DNA of 9,653 nt, from positions 1 to 9,653 of the forward strand of contig JADGQN010000155.1 in NCBI GenBank assembly GCA_017881765.1, read 5' to 3'. The notes beneath the pieces were generated by a model. It was given only the letters and a program-made list of their open reading frames with translations. It searched no databases and was not told where the DNA came from. How positions within the stretch are numbered: the stretch's first letter is position 1; every line of letters starts with the position of its first letter. Shown here piece by piece: positions 1-5,822 of this stretch. This stretch comes from Syntrophobacterales bacterium. Its GTDB lineage: Bacteria > Desulfobacterota > Syntrophorhabdia > Syntrophorhabdales > WCHB1-27. The position numbers and the translations under genes are program-made.

Positions 1-2
1 CA

Positions 3-1079
3 TTCGCGTCGGGTATCGCGAAAAGGCTGTACGATTGTGCCTATCGATTTCTTGGTCACATTCCAGGCGGGCTTGCAATGGCCACGGTGGGTGGGGCTAC
101 CGCATTCAAGGCGCTCTGCGGCTCAGCAGTGGCTACCGCAGCAACCTTTAGCAGTGTGGCAATTCCTGAAATGGATCGGTATGGCTACAGCAAGACCCTC
201 TCCACCGGCCTTGTGGCAATTGTGGGGACGCTCGGCTGCCTCATGCCGCCCACTGTCTTTCTCATCATTTACGGGATCCTCACCGAACAATCGATAGGTG
301 CATTGTTCCTGGCCGGCATCATTCCGGGGTTCACGATCGCTATCCTATGGGTACTCACGATTTACGGATGGGCCAAGATCAATCCATCGCTCGCTCCTGC
401 GGGCGAGAGGTCCACCTGGAAGCAAAGGATAGCCTCCCTGCCGGAGGTGGTGGTGGTTCTTGCCGTTTTCATGCTCATGATCGTGGGGCTCTTGAGGGGA
501 TTCTTCACCCCTACGGAAGCGGGCAGCGTAAGTACCATGGTGGTGCTTCTCATGGTTATTTTTAGAGGACAGTTAGGCTTTAAGGCATATGTTAAGGCCA
601 TCGGAGACGCGATGCGCACGGCGTGCATGATCCTTCTGTTGATTGGAGGATCCGCAGTGCTCGGCCATTTCATCACGATCACCAACATCCCGCAGCTCAT
701 GGCGGACTGGGCGACAAATCTTCCCGTGCACAGGAACGTTGTCATGATCATCATCTGCTTCGTTTACCTCATCGGCGGTTCGTTCATCGATGACCTCGCG
801 TTCATGATTCTCGCCACGCCCATCTTCTTCCCCGTCGTCCAGAAGCTCGGTTTCGATCCCGTATGGTTCGGCATCATGCTCGCTGTCACCATCATGATCG
901 GCATCGTTATTCCCCCGGTAGCCTCCAATGTTTTTATCGTACACAAGTTGAGCAAAACGCCAATGGCCACCGTCTACAAAGGAGTAGTCCCGTTTTTGGC
1001 CGGCATCGTCGTCTTCGCGGCCCTGCTCTTCGTGTTTCCACAACTCGCTCTTTTCCTTCCCCATTACTTCATGAAATGA
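3..1079 (+). CDS. dctM: TRAP transporter large permease, DctM family (5' end outside window)
   Basis: This is the large membrane subunit of a tripartite ATP-independent periplasmic (TRAP) transporter, which carries the solute across the inner membrane using an ion gradient. The frame is open from base 3 and gives 358 residues before TGA. The family usually has about 430, so roughly the first 70-90 residues lie upstream. The first internal ATG (78) is not the start, because family-like sequence (SGIAKRLYD, then GHIPGGLA) precedes it. Family signatures are IPEMDRYGY near residues 54-62, the stretch LGCLMPPTVFLIIYGILTEQ, then LFLAGIIPGF. Several hydrophobic helices run to the C-terminus, with an IVIPPVASNVF segment in the last third. 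The binding-protein gene follows 59 bp downstream on the same strand, as in a TRAP operon. The family assignment is firm; the substrate cannot be read from the sequence. Confidence 0.93.
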   Translation, partial: FASGIAKRLYDCAYRFLGHIPGGLAMATVGGATAFKALCGSAVATAATFSSVAIPEMDRYGYSKTLSTGLVAIVGTLGCLMPPTVFLIIYGILTEQSIGALFLAGIIPGFTIAILWVLTIYGWAKINPSLAPAGERSTWKQRIASLPEVVVVLAVFMLMIVGLLRGFFTPTEAGSVSTMVVLLMVIFRGQLGFKAYVKAIGDAMRTACMILLLIGGSAVLGHFITITNIPQLMADWATNLPVHRNVVMIIICFVYLIGGSFIDDLAFMILATPIFFPVVQKLGFDPVWFGIMLAVTIMIGIVIPPVASNVFIVHKLSKTPMATVYKGVVPFLAGIVVFAALLFVFPQLALFLPHYFMK

Positions 1080-1124
1080 GAGGAATGAACGCAATGAGAG
1101 AGCCGACAAGGCTCAAAAAACGAT

Positions 1125-1133
1125 AAGGAGGAG
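1125..1133 (+). promoter_or_regulatory. Strong Shine-Dalgarno site of the TRAP binding protein gene
   Basis: AAGGAGGAG lies five bases before the ATG at 1139. It is a near-perfect anti-16S match and fixes the start of the solute-binding protein. No terminator is seen between the permease stop and this site, so co-transcription is likely. Binding proteins are normally needed in excess over the permease, which fits a strong site here. Confidence 0.8.
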
Positions 1134-1138
1134 TTAGC

Positions 1139-2215
1139 ATGAGAAGGAGACTTTTCTTCGTGGTATTCATCACCGTTATGTTCGGCCTCACCGGCTTTGT
1201 GCCCTGCTATGCACAGGGTACGACTCCCATCAAGCTGAAATTCAGCAACTTTCAGCCGGGAACGTTCTCCGCCACCCCCGTGATCGGCCAGTTCTGCGAG
1301 GAGATAAAGAAGCGTACCAACGGTAGGGTCGAGATCACCTACTATGTGGGCGGCACACTCACCACGGCAGCTAAGGTTTATGACGGGATATTAAACCAGG
1401 TTTCGGACTTAGGCAATAGCCACACCGCTTACACGCGGGGTCGTTTCCCGCTTTCGGAGATGCTGGATCTGCCGGTCGGCTATACCAGCGGCTTCGTTTG
1501 CACACACGTAAAGCACGATTTCTATAAGAAGTTCAAGCCGAAGGAATGGAATGATGTGCACGTGCTTTATTTTTGGTCGCCCGGCCCCCAGATTTTCGCA
1601 ACGTCGAAGAAACCTTTTAAAACAATGGACGAACTGAAAGGACTGAAGTTTAGAGGTATGGGAAGACCCGCGGACACGATCAAGGCGGTCGGTGCAGTGC
1701 CCGTAGCTCTCGAAATGGGCGATGCGTATGATGCGGCCCAGAGGGGGTTACTGGACGGCATGTTCGAAACGATGGAGACCTGGAAGGGCTTCCGATTAGG
1801 TGACGTGATCAAGTATGCTGCCCTTACGCAACGTGCAACAGGATTAGTGTACACGTTCTATGTTGCCATGAACAAGGAGAAGTGGGACGCATTGCCGGAT
1901 GATATCAAGAAGATCTTCGACGAAGCGGCGGAAGAGTGGGTAGACAAGCACGCTGTCACGACGCTCGGGGCAGATTTCGAGGGATTAGACTACTTTAGAC
2001 AACGTGGCGGACAGATGATCACGCTGCCTGAAGAAGAGATCCAGAAAATGCGAAAAGCCGTCGAGCCCGTCATACAGAATTATATGAAAGACATGGAGGC
2101 CAAGGGGTTCAAGAGGCCAGAAATGGAAGCCCAGTTGCAATACATACGTGAGCGAATAGCTTATTGGGGTAAACAGGAGAAGGACCGAAAACTGAAGAGC
2201 CCTTACGTGCAATAG
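1139..2215 (+). CDS. dctP: TRAP transporter periplasmic solute-binding protein, DctP family
   Basis: This protein captures the substrate in the periplasm and delivers it to the TRAP membrane subunits. It has 358 residues, close to the usual 325-360. An N-terminal signal peptide is clear: MRRR, a hydrophobic core at about residues 5-21, and a C-Y-A cleavage site near 25, with the mature protein starting at QGTTPIKLKF. The family motif KGLKFRGMG (168-175) holds R172, which aligns with the conserved arginine that binds the substrate carboxylate in this family. It is followed by AVGAVPVALEMGDAYDAAQRGLLDG (184-207), the usual hinge and dimer region. The start is set by the strong ribosome site just upstream. 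A carboxylate substrate is expected from the arginine, but its identity is unknown. Genes for aromatic- or organic-acid catabolism nearby would help, and none are in view. Confidence 0.94.
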   Translation: MRRRLFFVVFITVMFGLTGFVPCYAQGTTPIKLKFSNFQPGTFSATPVIGQFCEEIKKRTNGRVEITYYVGGTLTTAAKVYDGILNQVSDLGNSHTAYTRGRFPLSEMLDLPVGYTSGFVCTHVKHDFYKKFKPKEWNDVHVLYFWSPGPQIFATSKKPFKTMDELKGLKFRGMGRPADTIKAVGAVPVALEMGDAYDAAQRGLLDGMFETMETWKGFRLGDVIKYAALTQRATGLVYTFYVAMNKEKWDALPDDIKKIFDEAAEEWVDKHAVTTLGADFEGLDYFRQRGGQMITLPEEEIQKMRKAVEPVIQNYMKDMEAKGFKRPEMEAQLQYIRERIAYWGKQEKDRKLKSPYVQ

Positions 2216-2225
2216 CTTACAAAAA

Positions 2226-2237
2226 AATAGGGACGAT
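2226..2237. repeat. Short motif AATAGGGACGAT, copy 1
   Basis: The 12-base string AATAGGGACGAT occurs here, just after dctP, and again at 5119-5130 in another intergenic space. Here it is followed by GGGGACG, so GGGACG-type words occur twice within 20 bases. A CGATG / CATCG inverted pair flanks the following 40 bases. It may be the remnant of a REP-like intergenic repeat, but two copies are too few to be sure. Confidence 0.3.
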
Positions 2238-2306
2238 GGGGACGCTCCACTGTCCGCCGGTTCGAGCCTGCATCGGGCAAAAAAGAATTATCAGAGAAAT
2301 GGTGGG

Positions 2307-2334
2307 TTGCTCAAGGCAGTAAGAATGTTAGAAT
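2307..2334 (+). promoter_or_regulatory. Candidate sigma-70 promoter for lemA
   Basis: TTGCTC (2307-2312) and TAGAAT (2329-2334) are separated by 16 bases, and a TGT precedes the -10 box. A transcript starting near 2341 would have a leader of about 30 bases. It would exclude the upstream in-frame ATG at 2333 and supports the start at 2372. This is pattern matching only. Confidence 0.4.
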
Positions 2335-2371
2335 GTGTAGCAGGAAAAACTTAACCGGGGGGTTCGATGCC

Positions 2372-2953
2372 ATGGTAGCCTTTATCGTTTTGCTATGCAT
2401 TGCCGCCGTCATCGTCCTGGTGCTTGTTTCTTTCTACAACCGGCTGATCGCTCTCAAGGGGCAGACCGCCAATGCGTGGAAGCAGATAGATGTCCAGTTG
2501 AAGCGCCGCCACGATCTGATACCGAATCTTATCAATGCAGCCAAGGGCGCCACGCAGTTCGAAAAGGAAACCCTCGATGCGGTGGTTTCTGCGAGGAACT
2601 CGGCAATCAAGGCGGGTGCGTCAGCGGCACCGGCGTCGGTCGGACAGGTCGCCGCCGCCGAAGGTGCGCTGACCGCTGCACTTACCCGCTTCATCGCGGT
2701 AGTTGAAACCTATCCGGATCTCAAGGCCACCGGCAATATCCGCCAGCTTCAGGAAGAACTCTCATCAACCGAAAACAGGGTATCCTTTGCGCGACAGGCC
2801 TATAACGATACCGCCACTGAGTACAACGTTGCGCAGCGCCAGTTCCCGACCGTGCTGGTAGCCGGCATAGCCGGAGCAAGCCAGGCCCAACTCTGGGAAA
2901 TAGCCGAAGAGGCAGACCGGGCCGTGCCAACGGTCGATCTCTCCATGAAGTAA
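2372..2953 (+). CDS. lemA: LemA family membrane protein
   Basis: LemA proteins are small inner-membrane proteins with one N-terminal helix and a four-helix-bundle domain; their biochemical role is unsettled. This one has 193 residues from the ATG at 2372, the usual length (185-200). A transmembrane helix covers about residues 2-21. It is followed by the hallmark YNRLIALKGQTANAWKQIDV and QLKRRHDLIPNLI, and later by YPDLKATGNI and STENRVSFARQAYND. An in-frame ATG at 2333 would add 13 polar residues before the helix. The start at 2372 is preferred because a G-rich ribosome site (2357-2362) precedes it and a candidate promoter overlaps the earlier ATG. The M48 protease gene follows after 19 bases, a pairing seen in many bacteria, which suggests a joint role in envelope maintenance. 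Confidence 0.93.
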   Translation: MVAFIVLLCIAAVIVLVLVSFYNRLIALKGQTANAWKQIDVQLKRRHDLIPNLINAAKGATQFEKETLDAVVSARNSAIKAGASAAPASVGQVAAAEGALTAALTRFIAVVETYPDLKATGNIRQLQEELSSTENRVSFARQAYNDTATEYNVAQRQFPTVLVAGIAGASQAQLWEIAEEADRAVPTVDLSMK

Positions 2954-2972
2954 GCAAGGCAGGTTTGAAGTC

Positions 2973-3998
2973 GTGGCCACGTTTTTCGACCTGCAGGAAA
3001 AGAACCGGAAGAAGACCAGACTGATAGTAGTCTGCTTTGTCCTCTTCTTTATTTGGCTCGGAGCAGGGCTCGATCTGACCTTCTTCTTCTGGAGCGGCGG
3101 CGCCGTCCAAACGGCCGGCCAGGGCTACCGCCATGCATACACGCCGATAACACCTGCCGGGACCTCGGCAGCAAGGGAGAAACATTTTCGTCCTATCTTC
3201 ACCATCATCGTCGGTCTTGCCGGTCTCGGGCTTGCATGGTGGAATATGTCCCATGCCTCCAGCACTCTCCTCAGCGCGATGTTCGCACGACCCGCGGACA
3301 AGAGGCGCTCGCTGGAGGAGCAGACCTTGACAAATGTGGTGGAAGAGATGTGCATAGCCTCTTCCATACCCCCGCCAAAGGTCTGGGTCATCCCCGACTC
3401 CGATCCGAATGCCCTGGCGGTCGGCCTGAACTATGGCGACTATCACATTGCCGTTACCGAAGGGTTGTTGCGAACGTTGAACCGGGATGAACTTCAGGGG
3501 GTCGTCGCCCACGAACTTGCCCACCTGAAGAACCAGGACACCAGGCTGATGACCGCCATGACTGTGCTCGTCGGGTTGGCCGCTCTGATCTCCGAGTACG
3601 TGGGACGGTCCAGATTCTACCGCATCAGCACTGATGCAGAAGACAGCAAGATCGGCGCCGTTATTTTTGCGCTATGGATCCTCTCGGTGCTTATCGCTTC
3701 CCTGGCTACCAAACTGATGGCGCTGATGGTAAGCCGGGAACGGGAGTACCTTGCAGACGCCTCCGCGGCTCAGTTCACCCGGAACCCGGAGGCCCTTGCC
3801 CATGCCCTTGAAAAGATGGCCTCGGCTACGTCCCCGACTGCCCTCGTAAAACCAGCGAGCGCCCATCTCTGCATTGTGTCCCCGACAGCCGCAGATATAG
3901 ACTATAGCGATGAGAACAGTTGGTTTGCCACTCATCCTCCGATCAAGGCACGCATTTATCGCCTGATGACAATCGGGAAGCCAGCGACGGGGATATAG
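2973..3998 (+). CDS. M48 family (HtpX-like) membrane zinc metalloprotease
   Basis: This is a predicted inner-membrane zinc endopeptidase that cleaves membrane or periplasmic proteins in quality control. It has 341 residues and starts with GTG. Visible parts are two N-terminal transmembrane segments (about 16-40 and 75-91), then the catalytic HELAH motif at 180-184 with H180 and H184 as zinc ligands and E181 as general base. Hydrophobic stretches follow at about 193-210 and 228-252. The third zinc ligand is E258 in SREREYLADASAA (254-266). A THPPIKARI motif near 320-328 is typical of M48B. All catalytic residues are intact. The gene lies 19 bases after lemA and is probably co-transcribed. It is not called htpX itself, because the N-terminal region and the LemA neighbour fit the LemA-associated M48 subgroup better. 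Confidence 0.93.
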   Translation: MATFFDLQEKNRKKTRLIVVCFVLFFIWLGAGLDLTFFFWSGGAVQTAGQGYRHAYTPITPAGTSAAREKHFRPIFTIIVGLAGLGLAWWNMSHASSTLLSAMFARPADKRRSLEEQTLTNVVEEMCIASSIPPPKVWVIPDSDPNALAVGLNYGDYHIAVTEGLLRTLNRDELQGVVAHELAHLKNQDTRLMTAMTVLVGLAALISEYVGRSRFYRISTDAEDSKIGAVIFALWILSVLIASLATKLMALMVSREREYLADASAAQFTRNPEALAHALEKMASATSPTALVKPASAHLCIVSPTAADIDYSDENSWFATHPPIKARIYRLMTIGKPATGI

Positions 3999-4086
3999 CG
4001 TCAACGCTGAATCAACAATCATCTTCGTCGAGCCTGACATCCTTTGTAGTCCGTAGAGACCGACCGGCATCGGCCATCTGCCCTTT

Positions 4087-4212
4087 GGCCGAGACGGATT
4101 TTGATGGATAACGAGGCGCTCCGAGGTTCGGGCTACGCAGGCGTACCTTGCGGTACGTCGAAGTGGACCGGACCGAAGGGCAACGAAGTTAGGCGCAAAA
4201 TCCGCCTCGACC
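4087..4212 (+). repeat. Palindromic dispersed repeat, copy A
   Basis: This is a 126-base imperfect palindrome. The ends are GGCCGAGACGGATTTTG (4087-4103) and CAAAATCCGCCTCGACC (4196-4212), complementary at 15 of 17 positions. Inside are GGATAACG on the left and CGAAGTTAGGCGC on the right. The apex is a CGTACC (4142-4147), TTGC loop, GGTACG (4152-4157) hairpin. It has the same orientation as copies B, C and D. It lies between the M48 gene and the stop of the minus-strand small membrane protein, whose stop codon is nine bases beyond the right end. A transcript reading through on either strand would fold strongly, so it could also end transcription of the two converging genes. Confidence 0.8.
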
Positions 4213-4221
4213 CCTCGCGCA

Positions 4222-4533
4222 CTACCGACTCGCGGGAGATGGTGCCAAAAGCCCAGCGAGTGCGCCCACTGCCGCTGAACCCAAAGCAATGAGGCCTTCA
4301 GGAATAGTCTGTGCGCTTTTCCCAGCGATTATGAATCCGCCGGCTACAGTCCCGATCACCGTGAGACCTAGAAAACAGACTACAAGCCTGTAGACCCATC
4401 TGTCGGTTTGAAGTGGCGTAGGGATAGCCTGAAGCGCGCCAAGTAGTTTGACTTTAGTCTCATCCGGTATGGAGGGGTCACCGGAGACCAACGAAGCTGT
4501 TCTGCTAACTGCGTCGTATTTTTGGTCAGGCAT
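4222..4533 (-). CDS. Small two-helix membrane protein, unknown function
   Basis: I do not recognise this 103-residue protein. It has a polar N-terminal half of about 45 residues (MPDQKYDAVSRTASL..., with an SIPDETKVKLLGAL helix-like stretch). Two hydrophobic segments follow, at about 46-70 and 78-97, with a glycine/alanine-rich second helix and a short SPASR tail. The ATG at 4533 is preferred over an in-frame GTG at 4545 because GGAGGT lies five to ten bases before it. The upstream minus-strand gene stops only 12 bases earlier, so the two are probably one transcription unit. Its stop lies nine bases from repeat copy A. It may be an accessory membrane protein of the exported neighbour. Confidence 0.65.
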   Translation of the reverse strand: MPDQKYDAVSRTASLVSGDPSIPDETKVKLLGALQAIPTPLQTDRWVYRLVVCFLGLTVIGTVAGGFIIAGKSAQTIPEGLIALGSAAVGALAGLLAPSPASR

Positions 4534-4545
4534 AATTACCTCCAC

Positions 4546-5067
4546 TCATCTTTGTACGCCAATCAGTTGGATTTTCGGCCTGCAGGGGGCAGTGGTGTCA
4601 TCCAGGGCTGTGACGGATTTGTGGTTTGCATCGAGGATTGAAACATAGTATTCGCCTGGAACAATGATTTCTCTGACTGCGTGTGTCCTCCATGTAAAGG
4701 TGGAGTCAGGCGAGCTCTTGGATTTCCAATTGATTCCTTGTTCGTTTGTTTCCCACTGTTCAGGAGTAATGCCGATATCTATGGTTTTGCCGATCAACCA
4801 GCCGTCCTTTCCCCATGCGACATAGACCGGGAACTTGCTCAGGTTCTTTAAGAAACGGTGTCCCTGTCGACTTACGGATATTTCAAGCCAAATCCACAAT
4901 TTCTCGTTCTTTTTAATTTGATCCGGGTTTTCGTAAGGTCGACGCGGCACATTATTAACAACATCCCTGCAGAACTCGTATGATTTTATACTAAATAGAG
5001 GCTCAGCAGCGATGGCGCAAGAAAAAGGCGGGATGACCAAAACAGAAAGTACTATCGCCGTGAACAG
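4546..5067 (-). CDS. Exported protein of unknown function, start codon unclear
   Basis: This is a likely secreted or periplasmic protein. Translating upstream of the TTG at 5040 extends a hydrophobic segment (FRLFTAIVLSVLVIPPFSC, then AIAAEP) that is a convincing signal peptide with cleavage near AIA or IAA. Starting at the TTG would cut that signal in half. Between the in-frame stop at 5152-5154 and the TTG there is no ATG or GTG in frame; only CTG (5067, used here) and ATT (5100) are possible, and neither has a good ribosome site. The mature part is about 150 residues, tryptophan-rich, with WGKDGWLIGKTIDIGITPEQW and a C-terminal PGEYYVSILDA. The pattern resembles DUF2914-like domains, but only weakly. 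The gene either uses a rare start or has lost its own start. The small membrane protein gene follows 12 bases downstream. Confidence 0.5.
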   Translation of the reverse strand: MFTAIVLSVLVIPPFSCAIAAEPLFSIKSYEFCRDVVNNVPRRPYENPDQIKKNEKLWIWLEISVSRQGHRFLKNLSKFPVYVAWGKDGWLIGKTIDIGITPEQWETNEQGINWKSKSSPDSTFTWRTHAVREIIVPGEYYVSILDANHKSVTALDDTTAPCRPKIQLIGVQR

Positions 5068-5118
5068 ACGGAAATAACACCGACCTGATTGCTTTGCAAT
5101 AAACGGAGAACTTAGAAG

Positions 5119-5130
5119 AATAGGGACGAT
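5119..5130. repeat. Short motif AATAGGGACGAT, copy 2
   Basis: This is an exact second copy of the 12-base word at 2226-2237. It lies in the upstream region of the minus-strand exported protein gene. A possible REP-like fragment. Confidence 0.25.
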
Positions 5131-5144
5131 TGCCTGTGTATCAG

Positions 5145-5166
5145 TAATAGGTTAATCCCCCTATTA
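5145..5166. repeat. Inverted repeat upstream of the minus-strand gene pair
   Basis: TAATAGG (5145-5151) and CCTATTA (5160-5166) are exact complements around an eight-base spacer. The site is AT-rich and lies about 80-100 bases upstream of the likely start of the minus-strand exported protein. It could be an operator-type dyad; no regulator is adjacent to support this. Confidence 0.25.
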
Positions 5167-5180
5167 GCCATGGTAGCGCT

Positions 5181-5209
5181 CATTCCCTGTCTTGTCAAGC
5201 CAGGGAATG
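5181..5209. repeat. Perfect 9-bp stem-loop beside repeat B
   Basis: CATTCCCTG (5181-5189) pairs exactly with CAGGGAATG (5201-5209) around an 11-base loop. No T-run follows on either strand, so a simple intrinsic terminator is unlikely. It ends seven bases before repeat copy B. Confidence 0.45.
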
Positions 5210-5215
5210 GCTCCC

Positions 5216-5438
5216 GGTCCGGGGCGGATATCGATGGATAACACGAAGACCAGGAGGTGCGCACCGGAGGCGTACCAGCTAGAACGCTGCCAATCGTTGT
5301 CAGCCGGGTACCCGCGCGGTACCAACTTTAGGCTCGCGGGTGGCAGGAGGATGCCGCGCTTCTGCAGTCGACAAAGTTGGGCGCAAAAGACGCCCGGTCG
5401 CTGAGCGAGACAGAGTTAGACGCAAAACGCCTCGACCC
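5216..5438 (+). repeat. Palindromic dispersed repeat, copy B (long form)
   Basis: The left end is a diverged GGTCCGGGGCGGATATCG followed by GATGGATAACACGAAG. Next comes GGAGGTGCGCACCGGAGGCG, shared word for word with copy D. The right arm contains GAGGATGCCGCGC and AAAGTTGGGCGCAAAAGACGC. A second right-end-like word, GAGTTAGACGCAAAACGCC, lies about 35 bases further on, ending CTCGACCC at 5438. The apex is enlarged by about 45 bases containing CCGGGTACCCG. So this copy is either a composite of two right ends or an expanded variant. The candidate promoter of the 62-residue gene starts 20 bases downstream. Confidence 0.7.
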
Positions 5439-5457
5439 GAAAAGAGTCTAGCAGATT

Positions 5458-5484
5458 TTGATAGTATTCCCCGCCCCTTATGAT
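5458..5484 (+). promoter_or_regulatory. Candidate promoter for the 62-residue gene
   Basis: TTGATA (5458-5463) and TATGAT (5479-5484) are spaced by 15 bases. TACAAT (5484-5489) is an alternative -10 with a 20-base gap. The region lies directly after repeat B and 45-75 bases before the ATG at 5533. Both boxes are good matches but the spacing is off optimum. Confidence 0.35.
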
Positions 5485-5532
5485 ACAATCTCGATTGCAA
5501 GGCCAGTAGAGCTAACAAGGGGGTAAGGGACA

Positions 5533-5721
5533 ATGAATGACAGAGAAATTGCGGCGCTTCTTGTGAATGCAGCAGCCACCGTTTTTGCGGCGCAGATCGA
5601 AACATCAAAGCACCACGGCTTAAAATCAACGCTAGCCACCTGCGGGGCGCAGGTATTTACCGCATGGCGGGAGATGACTAAAAGCGTTCACGAAGTGCTA
5701 CAAGCGGAGACGAAACATTAA
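5533..5721 (+). CDS. Small protein of 62 residues, unknown function
   Basis: I do not recognise this protein. It is 62 residues, alanine-rich, predicted mostly helical and soluble: MNDREIAALLVNAAATVFAA, then QIETSKHHGLKSTLATCGAQ and VFTAWREMTKSVHEVLQ. One cysteine and a central SKHHGLKS turn separate two amphipathic helices. Support for it being real is a purine-rich ribosome site (AAGGGGGTAAGGGA) ending a few bases before the ATG, a candidate promoter, and an inverted repeat starting at its stop codon. Its placement between two members of the repeat family suggests an accessory gene. Helix-turn-helix packing into a dimer would be possible; no domain is evident. Confidence 0.55.
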   Translation: MNDREIAALLVNAAATVFAAQIETSKHHGLKSTLATCGAQVFTAWREMTKSVHEVLQAETKH

Positions 5722-5770
5722 CGAGTGACTAGCCGGGTAACCCGCGCGACCCATCAAATCCTTCACTCGT
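5721..5770. terminator. Nested inverted repeat after the 62-residue gene
   Basis: ACGAGTGA (5721-5728) is exactly complementary to TCACTCGT (5763-5770). Between them, CGGGT-A-ACCCG (5734-5744) makes a second small hairpin. The AGCCGGGTA..CCCGCGCG string here nearly repeats the apex insert of copy B. There is no T-run, so its role as a terminator is only a suggestion. Confidence 0.35.
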
Positions 5771-5798
5771 GTGCAGCAGAACGTAAAACGGACCGAAA

Positions 5799-5815
5799 GC
5801 GGCATAATATGCCGC
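5799..5815 (-). terminator. Candidate intrinsic terminator of the broken outer-membrane gene
   Basis: GCGGCAT (5799-5805) pairs perfectly with ATGCCGC (5809-5815) around a three-base loop. Read on the minus strand, the hairpin begins eight bases after the stop at 5823. It is followed by TTTCGGTCCGTTTT, a discontinuous T-rich tail. Position and strand fit the end of the outer-membrane protein gene. Confidence 0.5.
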
Positions 5816-5822
5816 CGCTAAC

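Noticed and set aside
573..1109. A 178-codon minus-strand open frame opposite the TRAP permease
   Set aside because: Its sequence is dominated by D, E and H residues, as expected from antisense of a hydrophobic membrane protein gene; the plus-strand gene is unmistakable.
2216..2300. A terminator after the TRAP binding protein gene
   Set aside because: Only weak pairings (CGATG/CATCG, GGAC/GTCC) are present and no stem is followed by a T-run on the plus strand.
3672..4289. A 205-codon open frame on the minus strand across the end of the M48 gene and repeat A
   Set aside because: It lies opposite the catalytic region of a clear M48 protease, runs through the palindromic repeat, and its translation looks like antisense composition with no recognisable motif.
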